Assembly: GCF_001279775.1 (NCBI RefSeq)
Contig: NZ_LGDG01000219.1
Span: 23,851 to 87,850, forward strand
Length of the DNA: 64,000 nt
Direction of reading: 5' to 3'
From: Streptomyces sp. MMG1533
GTDB taxonomy: Bacteria; Actinomycetota; Actinomycetes; Streptomycetales; Streptomycetaceae
In this document: piece after piece, positions 9,692 through 19,657 of the stretch
How positions within the stretch are numbered: the stretch's first letter is position 1
Layout of the letters: the number at the start of each line of letters is the position of its first letter
Notes under the pieces: model-generated
Seen by the model: only the letters and a program-made list of their open reading frames with translations
What the model was told of the DNA's origin: nothing
Databases searched by the model: none
Program-made: the position numbers and the translations under genes

Positions 9692-11200
9692 GTGGACCTG
9701 GCTCTAGCGCCGGAGACATTGGCGCGCTGGCAGTTCGGCATCACCACCGTCTACCACTTCCTGTTCGTTCCCCTGACGATCTCGCTGGCCGCTCTCACGG
9801 CCGGACTGCAGACCGCGTGGGTGCGCACGGAGAAGGAGAAGTACCTCAGGGCCACCAAGTTCTGGGGCAAGCTCTTCCTGATCAACATCGCGATGGGTGT
9901 CGTCACCGGCATCGTGCAGGAGTTCCAGTTCGGCATGAACTGGTCCGACTACTCGCGCTTCGTCGGTGACATCTTCGGTGCCCCGCTCGCCTTCGAGGCG
10001 CTGATCGCCTTCTTCTTCGAGTCGACCTTCATCGGCCTGTGGATCTTCGGCTGGGACAAGCTTCCCAAGAAGATCCATCTGGCCTGTATCTGGATGGTCT
10101 CGATCGGCACGATCCTGTCGGCGTACTTCATCCTCGCGGCCAACTCGTGGATGCAGCACCCGGTCGGCTACAAGATCAACGAGGCGAAGGGCCGGGCCGA
10201 GCTCACCGACTTCTGGCTGGTGCTGACCCAGAACACCGCACTCGCCCAGGCCTTCCACACGCTCTCCGCGGCCTTCCTCACCGGCGGCGCCTTCATGGTC
10301 GGCATCTCCGCCTTCCACCTGCTGCGCAAGAAGCACATCCGCGAGATGAAGACCTCGCTGCGGCTCGGCCTGGTCACCGTCGCCGTCGGCGGTCTGCTCA
10401 CCGCGGTCAGCGGCGACACCCTCGGCAAGATCATGTACGAGCAGCAGCCGATGAAGATGGCCGCCGCCGAGGCGCTGTGGGACGGCGAGGCGCCCGCCCC
10501 GTTCTCCGTCTTCGCCTACGGCGACGTCGACGCCGGCCACAACAAGGTCGCCATAGAGATTCCGGGACTGCTGTCCTTCCTGGCCAAGGACGACTTCAGC
10601 TCGTACGTGCCCGGCATCAACGACGTCAACAAGTTGGAGCAGGAGAAGTTCGGGCCCGGCGACTACCGGCCCAACATCCCGGTCGCCTACTGGGGCTTCC
10701 GCTGGATGATCGGCTTCGGCATGTCGTCCTTCGCCATCGGGCTGGCCGGACTCTGGCTGACCCGCAAGAAGTTCCTGCTGCCGCAGCACCTCAGGGTCGG
10801 CGACGACGAGGTGCCGCATCTGGTCCTCTTCAGGAAGAAGCCGCTCGGCCCGAAGCTCACCACGTGGTACTGGCGCATCGCGATCTGGACCCTGGCCTTC
10901 CCGCTGATCGCCAACTCCTGGGGCTGGATCTTCACCGAGATGGGCCGTCAGCCGTGGGTCGTCTACGGCGTCCTGCAGACCCGGGACGCGGTCTCCCCCG
11001 GCGTCTCCCAGGGCGAGGTCCTCACCTCGATGATCGTCTTCACCAGCCTGTACGCCATCCTCGCCGTGATCGAGGTCAGGCTGCTCGCGAAGTACGTCAA
11101 GGCCGGCCCGCCCGAACTCACCGAGGCCGACCTCAACCCGCCCACGAAGATCGGCGGCGACTCCCGTGACGCCGACAAGCCGATGGCCTTCTCGTACTAG
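9692..11200 (+). CDS. cydA: Cytochrome bd ubiquinol/menaquinol oxidase subunit I
   Basis: Heme-carrying membrane subunit of the high-affinity quinol oxidase. The 502-residue product shows the family start (RWQFGITTVYHFLFVPLTISLA, His about 22 as heme ligand), the HTLSAAFLTGG segment with the second heme histidine, a Q-loop region with hydrophilic residues about 250-330, and the diagnostic GRQPWVVYGVLQT motif. Multiple membrane helices are evident. The start is a GTG preceded by AAGGAGA. It is the first gene of cydA-cydB-cydCD and should be induced at low oxygen through Rex. Confidence 0.97.
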   Translation: MDLALAPETLARWQFGITTVYHFLFVPLTISLAALTAGLQTAWVRTEKEKYLRATKFWGKLFLINIAMGVVTGIVQEFQFGMNWSDYSRFVGDIFGAPLAFEALIAFFFESTFIGLWIFGWDKLPKKIHLACIWMVSIGTILSAYFILAANSWMQHPVGYKINEAKGRAELTDFWLVLTQNTALAQAFHTLSAAFLTGGAFMVGISAFHLLRKKHIREMKTSLRLGLVTVAVGGLLTAVSGDTLGKIMYEQQPMKMAAAEALWDGEAPAPFSVFAYGDVDAGHNKVAIEIPGLLSFLAKDDFSSYVPGINDVNKLEQEKFGPGDYRPNIPVAYWGFRWMIGFGMSSFAIGLAGLWLTRKKFLLPQHLRVGDDEVPHLVLFRKKPLGPKLTTWYWRIAIWTLAFPLIANSWGWIFTEMGRQPWVVYGVLQTRDAVSPGVSQGEVLTSMIVFTSLYAILAVIEVRLLAKYVKAGPPELTEADLNPPTKIGGDSRDADKPMAFSY

Positions 11201-11220
11201 GCCGAGGGAGCTGCACAGTC

Positions 11221-12228
11221 ATGGAACTTCACGACGTCTGGTTCGTACTCATCGCCGTCCTGTGGACCGGGTACTTCTTCCTGGAGGGTTTCGACTTCGG
11301 GGTGGGCATCCTCACCAAGCTGCTGGCGCGTGACCGGCCCGAACGGCGGGTGCTGATCAACACCATCGGCCCCGTCTGGGACGGCAACGAGGTGTGGCTC
11401 CTCACGGCCGGCGGCGCGACCTTCGCCGCCTTCCCCGAGTGGTACGCCACGCTCTTCTCGGGCTTCTACCTGCCCTTGCTGATCATCCTGGTCTGCCTGA
11501 TCGTCCGGGGCGTCGCCTTCGAGTACCGGGTGAAGCGGCCCGAGGAGAACTGGCAGCGCAACTGGGAACACGCGATCTTCTGGACCTCGCTGATCCCGGC
11601 GTTCCTGTGGGGCGTGGCCTTCGGCAACATCGTGCACGGCGTGAAGATCGACCGGAACTTCGAGTACGTCGGCAACTTCTGGGACCTGCTCAACCCGTAC
11701 GCCCTGCTCGGCGGCCTGGTGACGCTGACGCTGTTCACCTTCCACGGTGCGGTGTTCACGGCGCTCAAGACCCTCGGCGACATCCGGGAACGGGCGCGGA
11801 AGCTGGCGACGGGAGTCGGTCTCGCCACGGCTGTGCTGGCTCTGGTCTTCCTGCTGTGGACGCAGATCGAAGGTGGTGACGGCAAGAGCCTGGTCGCGCT
11901 CGTCGTGGCGGTGGCCGCACTGGTCGCCGCGCTCGTGGCGAACCAGGTCGGGCGAGAGGGCTGGTCGTTCGCGCTGTCCGGGGTCACTATCGTGGCCGCC
12001 GTGGCGATGCTCTTCCTGACGCTCTTCCCGAACGTCATGCCGTCCTCGCTCAATGAGGACTGGAGCCTCACGGTCACCAACGCCTCGTCCAGCCCGTACA
12101 CCTTGAAGATCATGACCTGGTGCGCGGCGATCGCCACGCCGATCGTCATGCTCTACCAGGGCTGGACCTACTGGGTGTTCCGCAAGCGGATCGGTACGCA
12201 GCACATCGCCGCCGAGGCCGCTCACTGA
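11221..12228 (+). CDS. cydB: Cytochrome bd oxidase subunit II
   Basis: Second integral-membrane subunit of the bd oxidase, pairing with CydA. The 335-residue product begins MELHDVWFVLIAVLWTGYFFLEGFDFGVG, a typical CydB start with the conserved GFDFGVG motif. It continues with GPVWDGNEVWL and several hydrophobic helices through residue 320. It follows cydA by 20 bases, so the two are cotranscribed. Confidence 0.96.
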   Translation: MELHDVWFVLIAVLWTGYFFLEGFDFGVGILTKLLARDRPERRVLINTIGPVWDGNEVWLLTAGGATFAAFPEWYATLFSGFYLPLLIILVCLIVRGVAFEYRVKRPEENWQRNWEHAIFWTSLIPAFLWGVAFGNIVHGVKIDRNFEYVGNFWDLLNPYALLGGLVTLTLFTFHGAVFTALKTLGDIRERARKLATGVGLATAVLALVFLLWTQIEGGDGKSLVALVVAVAALVAALVANQVGREGWSFALSGVTIVAAVAMLFLTLFPNVMPSSLNEDWSLTVTNASSSPYTLKIMTWCAAIATPIVMLYQGWTYWVFRKRIGTQHIAAEAAH

Positions 12229-12265
12229 GTCCGACAGGGGGTGTGGTGCACCATGGTTTCGCGAT

Positions 12266-12279
12266 GTTTCACGTGAAAC
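12266..12279. promoter_or_regulatory. Perfect parS site (cydB-cydCD gap)
   Basis: GTTTCACGTGAAAC is an exact match to the Streptomyces ParB-binding site. It lies between cydB and cydCD, 47 bp from a near-perfect copy at 12313. Confidence 0.92.
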
Positions 12280-12310
12280 ACAAGGAACCACACCTCCTGG
12301 ACCGAAGGGC

Positions 12311-15300
12311 ATGTGTCACGTGAAACCGATCGATCCGCGTCTCCTCCGCTACGCCCGCGCCACCCGGTTTTTCCTGGTGGCGGTCGTCGGACTGGGTGTC
12401 GTCGGTGCGGGGCTCGTCATCGCGCAGGCGATGCTCATCGCCGAGGTGGTGGTGGGCGCCTTCCAGCACGGCATGGCAGTCGGCGAACTCAGGACTCCCC
12501 TGCTGCTGTTGACGGCTGTCGCCCTCGGCCGTGCGCTCGTCTCCTGGCTCACCGAACTGGCCGCGCACCGCGCGAGTGCCGCGGTGAAGTCGGAGCTGCG
12601 CAGGAGGCTGCTGGAGCGTGCGGTCGCGCTGGGCCCGGGGTGGCTGAGCGGGCAGCGGACCGGCTCGCTGGTCGCCCTCGCCACGAGGGGAGTCGACGCC
12701 CTCGACGACTATTTCTCGCGCTACCTCCCGCAGTTGGGGCTCGCGCTGGTCGTACCGGTGGCCGTGCTGGCGCGGATCGTCACCGAGGACTGGGTCTCGG
12801 CGGCCATCATCGTCGGCACCCTGCCGCTCATCCCGGTCTTCATGGTGCTCATCGGCTGGGCCACGCAGTCCCGGATGGACCGGCAGTGGCGGCTGCTGTC
12901 CCGGCTCTCCGGGCACTTCCTCGACGTGGTCGCCGGACTGCCGACCCTGAAGGTGTTCGGGCGGGCCAAGGCACAGGCCGAGTCCATCCGGCGCATCACC
13001 GGCGAGTACCGGCAGGCGACCATGCGGACGCTGCGGATCGCCTTCATCTCCTCCTTCGCGCTGGAGCTGCTCGCCACGCTCTCCGTGGCACTCGTCGCCG
13101 TGACGATCGGCATGCGCCTCGTACACGGCGACATGGACCTGTACATCGGTCTGGTCATCCTCGTACTGGCGCCGGAGGCGTATCTGCCGCTGCGCCAGGT
13201 GGGGGCGCAGTACCACGCCGCGGCGGAGGGCCTCGCGGCTGCCGAGGAGATCTTCTCGGTGCTGGAGACGCCGGTGCCGAAGCCGGGTTCCGCTGCCGTG
13301 CCGTCGGGGGGCCTGTCCTTCGAGGGAGTCACGGTCCGCTACCCGGGGAGGTCCGGGGACGCTGTGGCGGACGTGTCCTTCGCCGTCGAGCCCGGGGAGA
13401 CGGTCGCGCTCGTCGGGCCGAGCGGTGCGGGCAAGTCGACGCTGCTGAACGTGCTGTTGGGCTTTGTACGGCCCGGCGACGGACGGGTCCTGGCCGGGGG
13501 AGTCGATCTCGCCGAGGCCGACCTGGAGCAGTGGCGGGCGCGGATCGCTTGGGTGCCGCAGCGGCCTCACGTGTTCGCCGGGACGATCGCCGAGAACGTA
13601 CGTCTTGCCCGGCCCGACGCCGACGAGGCTGCCGTACGGCGGGCGTTGGGGGACGCCGGTGCGCTGGAGTTCGTGGACGCGCTGTCCCAGGGTGCCGACA
13701 CCGTGCTCGGTGAGGACGGGGCCGGGCTGTCAGCCGGCCAGCGGCAGCGGCTCGCGCTGGCCCGGGCGTTCCTCGCCGACCGGCCCGTGCTGCTGCTCGA
13801 CGAGCCGACGGCGGCGCTCGACGGGGCCACCGAGGCCGAGGTCGTGGAGGCGGTGCGGCGGCTGGCGGTGGGCCGGACGGTCCTGCTGGTGGTGCACCGC
13901 CCGGCGCTGCTGTCGGTGGCGGACCGGGTGGTGCGGCTGGCGGAACCGGTGTCCCCCGCCCGCATGGAGGCCCCTCTCAGGGCGGCTGAGGTCCGCACGA
14001 TCGAGACTGAACCGGCGCTGGCTCCCGACGCACCCGAGACGATGGTGCCGGTGGCGGGCAGCCGTGGTGTCCTCGCCCGAGTTCGTTCCATGTCCGGAGC
14101 CCGGCGCGGGCGGCTCGCGCTCGCCCTGCTGCTCGGGAGCCTCGCGCTCGGCAGTGCCGTCGGCCTCATGGCCACCTCCGGGTGGCTCATCTCGCGGGCC
14201 TCGCAGCAGCCGCCCGTGCTCTATCTGATGGTGGCCGTGACGGCCACGCGGGCCTTCGGGATCGGGCGGGCGGTCTTCCGGTACGCGGAGCGGCTGGTGT
14301 CGCACGACGCCGTGCTGCGGATGCTGGCCGACACCCGGGTCGCCGTGTACCGACGTCTGGAGCGGCTGGCGCCCGCCGGGCTTCGGCAGACCCGCCGCGG
14401 TGATCTGCTGTCGCGGCTCGTTGCCGATGTGGACGCGCTGCAGGACTACTGGCTGCGCTGGCTGCTGCCCGCCGGCGCCGCGGTGGTCGTGTCCGCCGCG
14501 TCCGTCGGCTTCACGGCCTGGCTGCTGCCAGAGGCCGGCGCGGTGCTCGCCGCCGGACTGCTGACGGCCGGGGCGGGTGTCCCGCTGATCACCGGCGCCG
14601 TGGCCCGCCGGGCCGAACGCAGACTGGCCCCGGCCCGAGGAGCGCTGGCCACGCGCGTGACCGATCTGCTCACCGGGACGGCCGAGTTGACCGTCGCCGG
14701 AGCTCTGCCCGGACGTAGTGCCGAGGCACGGCGGGCCGACGAGGTGCTCACCCGGATCGCCTCACGCGCTGCCACCGCCACCGCGCTCGGCGACGGACTC
14801 ACCGCGCTCCTCTCCGGCCTGACCGTCGCCGCAGCCGCCCTCGTGGGCGCCCAGGCGGTCGTCGACGGCAGGCTGGGCGGGGTGGCGATGGCCGTCGTCG
14901 TCCTCACCCCGCTGGCCGCCTTCGAGGGCGTACTCGGGCTGCCCCTCGCAGTGCAGTACCGGCAGCGGGTGCGCAGGAGCGCGGAGCGCGTGTACGAGGT
15001 ACTGGACGCGCCCCAGCCCGTACAGGAACCGGAGCGGCCCCGGCAGGCGCCCGCGTCGCCGTTCCCGGTCATGGTCAAGGGGCTTGCCGCCCGTCATGCC
15101 GGGCAGGACCGGGACGCGCTCGCCGGGCTCGACCTGACCCTGGAGGAGGGCCGCCGGATCGCCGTGGTCGGGCCGTCCGGGTCCGGCAAGTCGACGCTCG
15201 CGCAGGTGCTGCTGCGCTTCCTGGACGCGGACGCGGGCTCGTACACGCTCGGCGGCGTGGACGCGTACGCCCTGGACGGCGACGACGTACGGCGGCTCGT

Positions 15301-15811
15301 CGGGCTGTGCGCGCAGGACGCGCACCTCTTCGACAGCTCGGTGCGCGAGAACCTTCTCCTTGCCAGGAAGGACGCCACCGAGGACGAGCTGCGCGACGCG
15401 CTGAGGCGGGCCCGCCTGCTCGACTGGGCCGACGGCCTGCCCGACGGGCTCGACACACTGGTCGGCGAGCACGGGGCGAGGCTGTCCGGCGGGCAGCGGC
15501 AACGGCTCGCGCTGGCCCGGGCGCTGCTGGCCGACTTTCCCGTCCTCGTGCTCGACGAGCCCGCCGAGCATCTCGATCTGCCGACGGCGGACGCGCTCAC
15601 CGCCGATCTGCTGGCCGCCACCGAGGGCCGTACGACACTGCTCATCACCCACCGGCTGGCCGGCCTGGAGGCGGTGGACGAGGTGGTCGTCCTGGACGCG
15701 GGACGTGTGGTGCAGCAGGGGCCGTATGCGGAGCTGGCCGCTGTGGAGGGGCCGTTGCGGGGGATGGTGGAGCGGGAGGAGCAGGCGGATCTGTTGGTGG
15801 GGGTGCGGTAG
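12311..15811 (+). CDS. cydCD: Fused heterodimeric ABC exporter CydDC
   Basis: A single 1166-residue chain containing both halves of the CydDC exporter needed for assembly of cytochrome bd (thiol/heme-related export). Each half has six membrane helices and an ABC ATPase. The first half has Walker A GPSGAGKST (about 373-381) and signature LSAGQRQRLALARAF with LLLDEPTAALD. The second has GPSGSGKST (about 956-964), signature LSGGQRQRLALARAL and VLVLDEPAEHLD; its Walker-B-following residues EPAEHLD are typical of CydC. An alternative GTG start at 12320 has better ribosome-site spacing (GAAGGG 12304-12309). It is the last gene of the cyd operon. Confidence 0.94.
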   Translation: MCHVKPIDPRLLRYARATRFFLVAVVGLGVVGAGLVIAQAMLIAEVVVGAFQHGMAVGELRTPLLLLTAVALGRALVSWLTELAAHRASAAVKSELRRRLLERAVALGPGWLSGQRTGSLVALATRGVDALDDYFSRYLPQLGLALVVPVAVLARIVTEDWVSAAIIVGTLPLIPVFMVLIGWATQSRMDRQWRLLSRLSGHFLDVVAGLPTLKVFGRAKAQAESIRRITGEYRQATMRTLRIAFISSFALELLATLSVALVAVTIGMRLVHGDMDLYIGLVILVLAPEAYLPLRQVGAQYHAAAEGLAAAEEIFSVLETPVPKPGSAAVPSGGLSFEGVTVRYPGRSGDAVADVSFAVEPGETVALVGPSGAGKSTLLNVLLGFVRPGDGRVLAGGVDLAEADLEQWRARIAWVPQRPHVFAGTIAENVRLARPDADEAAVRRALGDAGALEFVDALSQGADTVLGEDGAGLSAGQRQRLALARAFLADRPVLLLDEPTAALDGATEAEVVEAVRRLAVGRTVLLVVHRPALLSVADRVVRLAEPVSPARMEAPLRAAEVRTIETEPALAPDAPETMVPVAGSRGVLARVRSMSGARRGRLALALLLGSLALGSAVGLMATSGWLISRASQQPPVLYLMVAVTATRAFGIGRAVFRYAERLVSHDAVLRMLADTRVAVYRRLERLAPAGLRQTRRGDLLSRLVADVDALQDYWLRWLLPAGAAVVVSAASVGFTAWLLPEAGAVLAAGLLTAGAGVPLITGAVARRAERRLAPARGALATRVTDLLTGTAELTVAGALPGRSAEARRADEVLTRIASRAATATALGDGLTALLSGLTVAAAALVGAQAVVDGRLGGVAMAVVVLTPLAAFEGVLGLPLAVQYRQRVRRSAERVYEVLDAPQPVQEPERPRQAPASPFPVMVKGLAARHAGQDRDALAGLDLTLEEGRRIAVVGPSGSGKSTLAQVLLRFLDADAGSYTLGGVDAYALDGDDVRRLVGLCAQDAHLFDSSVRENLLLARKDATEDELRDALRRARLLDWADGLPDGLDTLVGEHGARLSGGQRQRLALARALLADFPVLVLDEPAEHLDLPTADALTADLLAATEGRTTLLITHRLAGLEAVDEVVVLDAGRVVQQGPYAELAAVEGPLRGMVEREEQADLLVGVR
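12313..12326. promoter_or_regulatory. parS-like site overlapping the cydCD start
   Basis: GTGTCACGTGAAAC differs from parS at one base. It covers the first codons of cydCD, including the alternative GTG start at 12320, so ParB binding could affect transcription elongation or the site could constrain the protein N-terminus. Confidence 0.65.
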
Positions 15812-15939
15812 GCAGCCGGCCCGCACGACACCGCGTCCGACACGGGCTCGACTCTCTGAATCGAATGGGGCCAATCGGGCTCGGTGCGTGTGCGCCGCGC
15901 CCCTCTCCGGCCCTCCGACGTCCGCCCACGGCCTGTCGG

Positions 15940-16570
15940 CCGACCGTGCCGTGCGGCTGCCGCAACTGCTGGAGGCGATGCGGTCCGCAGGCAGAGGCCT
16001 GGAACCGCACTCCACACCGGACCGGAGCTGCGAGACCGCGGCAGCCCTGACCGGCGCCCGGTACGCGGCGATCGGCGTCGTCGCCGAGGACGGGGACGGT
16101 CTCGTCGACTTCGTCCGCCAGGGGCCGACACGGCGACCGCCCGGAAGACCGGGCGGCTGCCCGACGGGCGCAAGGAATTGCTGGGCGCCCCTCATCCGCG
16201 ACCCGGAGCCGATCCGGGGCCCGGCCCTGAACCTCGACCGGCGCTCGTGCGGCTTCCCCGAGCACCATCCGCCGATGCGGGGCTTCCTCGGCATCCCCAT
16301 CGGCGTGCGGGGCGAGATCTTCGGAAACACGGAGAAGGCTGTACGAGGCCGCCCAGCAGCGCGAGCGCCGGATCGACGTCGCCGTCGACGCGACCGTGAG
16401 CCTGCCTGCCTGCCTGCCTGCCTGCCTGCCGGACGGACGGACGGCCCGGTGTCCGGCTGACGGTCGCGGACGACGGCGTCGGCTGCACGGGCCCGGTACG
16501 GGAACAGGCCGCGCCGGTACGACGGTGATGCGGGAGGTGCCCCCACTGACGGGGATCCGAGGCTTCTCCG
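15940..16570 (+). pseudogene. Decayed GAF-type sensor histidine kinase
   Basis: Pieces of a DevS/DosS-like two-component sensor are readable in different frames. The first is LPQLLEAMRS, ETAAALTGARYAAIGVV and FVRQG in the frame of 15942. GRLPDGRKELLGA follows in a second frame, then DPEP and FPEHHPPMRGFLGIPIGVRGEIFGN back in the first. RLYEAAQQRERRIDVAVDATV sits in a third frame near 16336, and VRLTVADDGVGC (from the HATPase domain) near 16451. The dimerisation/His region and most of the ATPase domain are missing, and a CCTG repeat occupies part of the gap. At least three frameshifts plus a large deletion make this a clear relic. The flanks 15812-15939 and 16571-16665 hold nothing I can identify. 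Confidence 0.8.
16401..16444 (+). repeat. Tetranucleotide repeats (CCTG)7.5 then (GGAC)3.5
   Basis: CCTG is repeated 7.5 times at 16401-16430 and is followed directly by GGAC repeated 3.5 times (16431-16444). It lies inside the decayed kinase gene. Such tracts arise by replication slippage and are rare in this genome type. Confidence 0.9.
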
Positions 16571-16665
16571 CAGTGACGCCCCACTAGCCCATCTGCGGCA
16601 ACCCGTCCCCCAGCCGGACGACTTGAACAGGGCCTCGGCCCGCCGCGCGGGCCAGGATCGCTGAC

Positions 16666-17739
16666 ATGCGCTCACCTCGCCGTCACCCGCTGCTCGTTCC
16701 GGCGCTGCTGTGCGCGTTCGCCGTGATCGCGGCCCGCCCCATGGGCACTTCCTACGCCGCCGACGACGGCGAGGACACAGACAGCGCCGCCGATGCCGGG
16801 CTCAACACCCAGGTGGTCCGGCTGTACGAGGACGCGGCGGTGGCGACGCAGCAGTACGAGGCGGGGCGGCAGGAGGCCGAGGTGCAGCGGGCGCAGGCCC
16901 AGCGCTTCGAGGCGCTGCTGGACCGGGAACGGCAGGGGATCGCCGTACTGCACGAGGACCTGGGCCGGATCGCGCGCGCCCAGTACCGCAGCGGTGGCGG
17001 CCTTCCGATCACCGCGCAGATGATCCTGGCGGACAGCCCCGACGAGCTGATGCGTGGTCAGCGGGCCGTGTGGAAGGCGGATCTCGCCGTCAACAACGCG
17101 ATCGACAAGAGCCGCCGGGCCGAGGAGCGGCTCGCCGCGGACGAGGCCAAGGCTGCCACGACCTGGCAGCGGTTGCACCGGCGGAACACTGAACTCGCCG
17201 ACCTGAAGAAGGGCATCGAGGCGAAGCTCGAACAGGCACGGTGGCAGTTGCAGGGCGAGGCCGACGCCTCCGTCGCGGCCGGTTCGTGCCGCGGTGCCGT
17301 CCGGCTGGACCAGCCGCAGACCGGCCTCACGAGCACCTGGGTCGCCCCCGTGGAGACGTACGAACTGTCCGCGGGATTCGGCAGCGGTGGTGAGCGCTGG
17401 GCGAACCGGCACACCGGGCAGGACTTCGCGGTGCCGATCGGGACGCCGGTGCGGGCGGTGGGCGAGGGGCGCGTGGTGAAGGTGTCCTGCGGGGGTCCCT
17501 TCGGCATCGAGGTCGTGCTCCAGCACGCGGGCGGCTACTACACGCAGTACGCCCACCTCGCCGCCGTCACCGTCGACCAGGGCGAGCGGGTGAGCCCCGG
17601 ACAGTGGATCGGGCAGTCCGGTACGACCGGCAACTCCACCGGCCCGCACCTGCACTTCGAGGTGCGGGTCACTCCGGAGACGGGTTCGGCGGTGGACCCG
17701 GCGTCGTGGCTGTCGGCGCGAGGGGTCCCGCTGGGATAG
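16666..17739 (+). CDS. Secreted M23 (LytM) metallopeptidase with coiled coil
   Basis: The 357-residue product has a signal peptide (residues 1-31, cleavage near SYA-AD). A long charged helical region at about 40-205 follows, rich in Glu/Gln/Arg/Ala and suited to a coiled coil. The C-terminal LytM/M23 domain spans about 230-345. The zinc-binding pattern is visible: NRHTGQDFAVP (His and Asp ligands) and PHLHFEV (catalytic and ligand histidines). This EnvC/NlpD-like layout is used by peptidoglycan hydrolases or hydrolase activators acting in the cell wall. With both metal motifs intact I expect an active endopeptidase. The ATG at 16666 gives a good signal peptide. Confidence 0.9.
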   Translation: MRSPRRHPLLVPALLCAFAVIAARPMGTSYAADDGEDTDSAADAGLNTQVVRLYEDAAVATQQYEAGRQEAEVQRAQAQRFEALLDRERQGIAVLHEDLGRIARAQYRSGGGLPITAQMILADSPDELMRGQRAVWKADLAVNNAIDKSRRAEERLAADEAKAATTWQRLHRRNTELADLKKGIEAKLEQARWQLQGEADASVAAGSCRGAVRLDQPQTGLTSTWVAPVETYELSAGFGSGGERWANRHTGQDFAVPIGTPVRAVGEGRVVKVSCGGPFGIEVVLQHAGGYYTQYAHLAAVTVDQGERVSPGQWIGQSGTTGNSTGPHLHFEVRVTPETGSAVDPASWLSARGVPLG

Positions 17740-17760
17740 GAGCCACGAACGCGGCCGGGG

Positions 17761-18630
17761 CTACGCGTGTTCCGCCAGCAGCCGTTCGATCACGACCGCC
17801 ACCCCGTCCTCGTTGTTGGCGACCGTCCGCCCCGACGCCGCCGCGAGCACGTCCGGGTGTGCGTTGCCCATCGCGTACGACCGTCCCGCCCAGGTGAGCA
17901 TCTCGACGTCGTTCGGCATGTCCCCGAAGGCGACGACCTGCTCGTGCGAGATGCCGCGCTCGGCGCAGCACAGGGCGAGCGTGCTGGCCTTGGAGACGCC
18001 GGGGCCGCTGATCTCCAGCAGGGCGCTGGGGCTGGAGCGGGTGACGTTGGCCCGGTCCTCGATCGCGAGGCGGGCCAGGGTGAGGAATGCGTCCGGGTCG
18101 ATCTCGGGGTGGTACGCGAGGATCTTCAGGACCGGCTCGCCGGCACCGGGCCCATCCGGTGTCAGCAGGTCCTCGGCCGGCGCGAGGGAGTCCGGGATCT
18201 CCATGTGCAGCTTCGGATAGTCCGGCTCCTGGTAGAAGCCGTAGGTCTGCTCGACCGCGTAGACCGTGCCCGGTGCCGCGTCGCGCAGCAGCCGCACGGC
18301 ATCCAGCGCGTTCTCCCGTGCCAGCTCGCGGACCTTCACGAACCGGTGGGTGCCGGGGCCGCCGTGGAGGTCGACCACCGCGGCGCCGTTGCCGCAGATC
18401 GCCAGGCCGTGACCGTGGACGTGCTCGCTGACCACGTCCATCCAGCGGGCCGGGCGGCCGGTGACGAAGAAGACCTCGATGCCGGCCTCCTCGGCGGCGG
18501 CGAGGGCCGCGACCGTGCGCGGGGACACCGACTTGTCGTCGCGCAGCAGGGTGCCGTCGAGGTCGGTGGCGATCAGCCGCGGCGGAAGGGCGGCGGCCGG
18601 GGTCTCGGGCTCTCGGGTCGCTGAGGTCAC
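17761..18630 (-). CDS. HAD-superfamily (Cof-type) sugar phosphatase-like hydrolase
   Basis: A cytosolic HAD phosphatase of the Cof/YidA type. Motif I is [11 protein letters not shown] (nucleophile and acid Asp), motif II lies in FVTGRPARW, and the closing motif IV is [12 protein letters not shown] followed by GNAHPDV. The cap is of the large C2 type. I chose the GTG at 18630 (VTSATREPE); the in-frame ATG at 18648 is possible. The product has 289 residues. A paralogue of the same type lies at 28873-29688. Substrates of this group are sugar or cofactor phosphates; the exact one is unknown. Confidence 0.88.
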   Translation of the reverse strand: MTSATREPETPAAALPPRLIATDLDGTLLRDDKSVSPRTVAALAAAEEAGIEVFFVTGRPARWMDVVSEHVHGHGLAICGNGAAVVDLHGGPGTHRFVKVRELARENALDAVRLLRDAAPGTVYAVEQTYGFYQEPDYPKLHMEIPDSLAPAEDLLTPDGPGAGEPVLKILAYHPEIDPDAFLTLARLAIEDRANVTRSSPSALLEISGPGVSKASTLALCCAERGISHEQVVAFGDMPNDVEMLTWAGRSYAMGNAHPDVLAAASGRTVANNEDGVAVVIERLLAEHA

Positions 18631-18719
18631 CCGGCCATTCTCACGCATATGCCTGCACGCCCGTGCGGGAGTCCGCACAGATGAGGTACAGATCAGGCAC
18701 AGACGGCAGGTCGTCCAGG

Positions 18720-19631
18720 TCAGCGCAGCTGCCCCGGCGCCTCCATGGCGATCTGCTCGAAGACCTTCTCGTCGGCTGCGAAGTCCGAGTCGGGGATGGG
18801 CCAGTGGATCACGATCTCGGTGAAGCCCAGCTCCCGGTGGCGCCCCGCGAAGTCCACGAACGCGTCCAGGGACTGGAGTGGACGGCCGCGGTCCGGGGTG
18901 AAGCCGGTGAGCAGGATCTTGTCGACGGAGCTCACGTCACGGCCGATCGCGGCGCACGCGTCGGCCAGCCTCTCGGCCTGTCCGCGAATGGCCTGAACCG
19001 ACTGTTCAGGAGTGCCGTTCTCGTACAGCTTGGGGTCGCCGGTGGTCACCCATGCCTGCCCGTAGCGCGCGGCGAGCCTGAGCCCGCGCGGCCCGGTCGC
19101 TGCCACCGCGAAGGGCAGCCGGGGGCGCTGTACGCAGCCCGGGATGTTGCGCGCCTCGTGCGCCGAGTAGTAGTCGCCCTCGTACGACACTCCGCTGGGG
19201 CTGTCTTCGATCAGCAGCCGGTCCAGCAGCTGCACGAACTCGGCGAAGCGGTCGGCACGCTCGCGTGGGGTCCACGGCTCCTGCCCGAGTGCGGTGGCGT
19301 CGAAGCCGGTGCCGCCCGCGCCGATACCGAGCGTCACCCGCCCGCCGGAGATGTCGTCGAGGGAGATCAGCTCCTTGGCGAGGGTCACCGGGTGCCGGAA
19401 GTTCGGCGAGGTCACCAGCGTGCCCAGGCGGAGATCGTCGGTGACGGCCGCGGCGGCGGTCAGCGTCGGCACGGCACCGAACCAGGGCCCGTCCCTGAAG
19501 CTCCGCCAGGACAGGTGGTCGTACGTGTACCCGGTGTGGAAGCCGAGCTGCTCGGCACGCGTCCATGCCGAACGGCCGCCTTCGTTCCAGCGGCGGTACG
19601 GGAGGATCACGGTGCTCAGACGCAGACTCAT
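18720..19631 (-). CDS. LLM-class (luciferase-like) F420/FMN-dependent oxidoreductase
   Basis: A bacterial-luciferase-fold TIM-barrel protein. The first residues ([15 protein letters not shown]) form strand 1, and [15 protein letters not shown] is the typical region after it. Later blocks read [39 protein letters not shown], a classic LLM/F420 signature, and [19 protein letters not shown]. The start is taken at the ATG 19631, which leaves the perfect parS site (19658-19671) just upstream. The product has 303 residues. In Streptomyces the cofactor is often F420, but the substrate is unknown. Confidence 0.88.
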   Translation of the reverse strand: MSLRLSTVILPYRRWNEGGRSAWTRAEQLGFHTGYTYDHLSWRSFRDGPWFGAVPTLTAAAAVTDDLRLGTLVTSPNFRHPVTLAKELISLDDISGGRVTLGIGAGGTGFDATALGQEPWTPRERADRFAEFVQLLDRLLIEDSPSGVSYEGDYYSAHEARNIPGCVQRPRLPFAVAATGPRGLRLAARYGQAWVTTGDPKLYENGTPEQSVQAIRGQAERLADACAAIGRDVSSVDKILLTGFTPDRGRPLQSLDAFVDFAGRHRELGFTEIVIHWPIPDSDFAADEKVFEQIAMEAPGQLR

Positions 19632-19657
19632 GTATCCGAGCGTATGCGGACGCACGT

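Noticed and set aside
14762..16675. 637-codon leftward frame over the end of cydCD and the kinase relic
   Set aside because: It overlaps the second ATPase of cydCD in antisense and has a Ser/Arg/Pro-rich, motif-free sequence.
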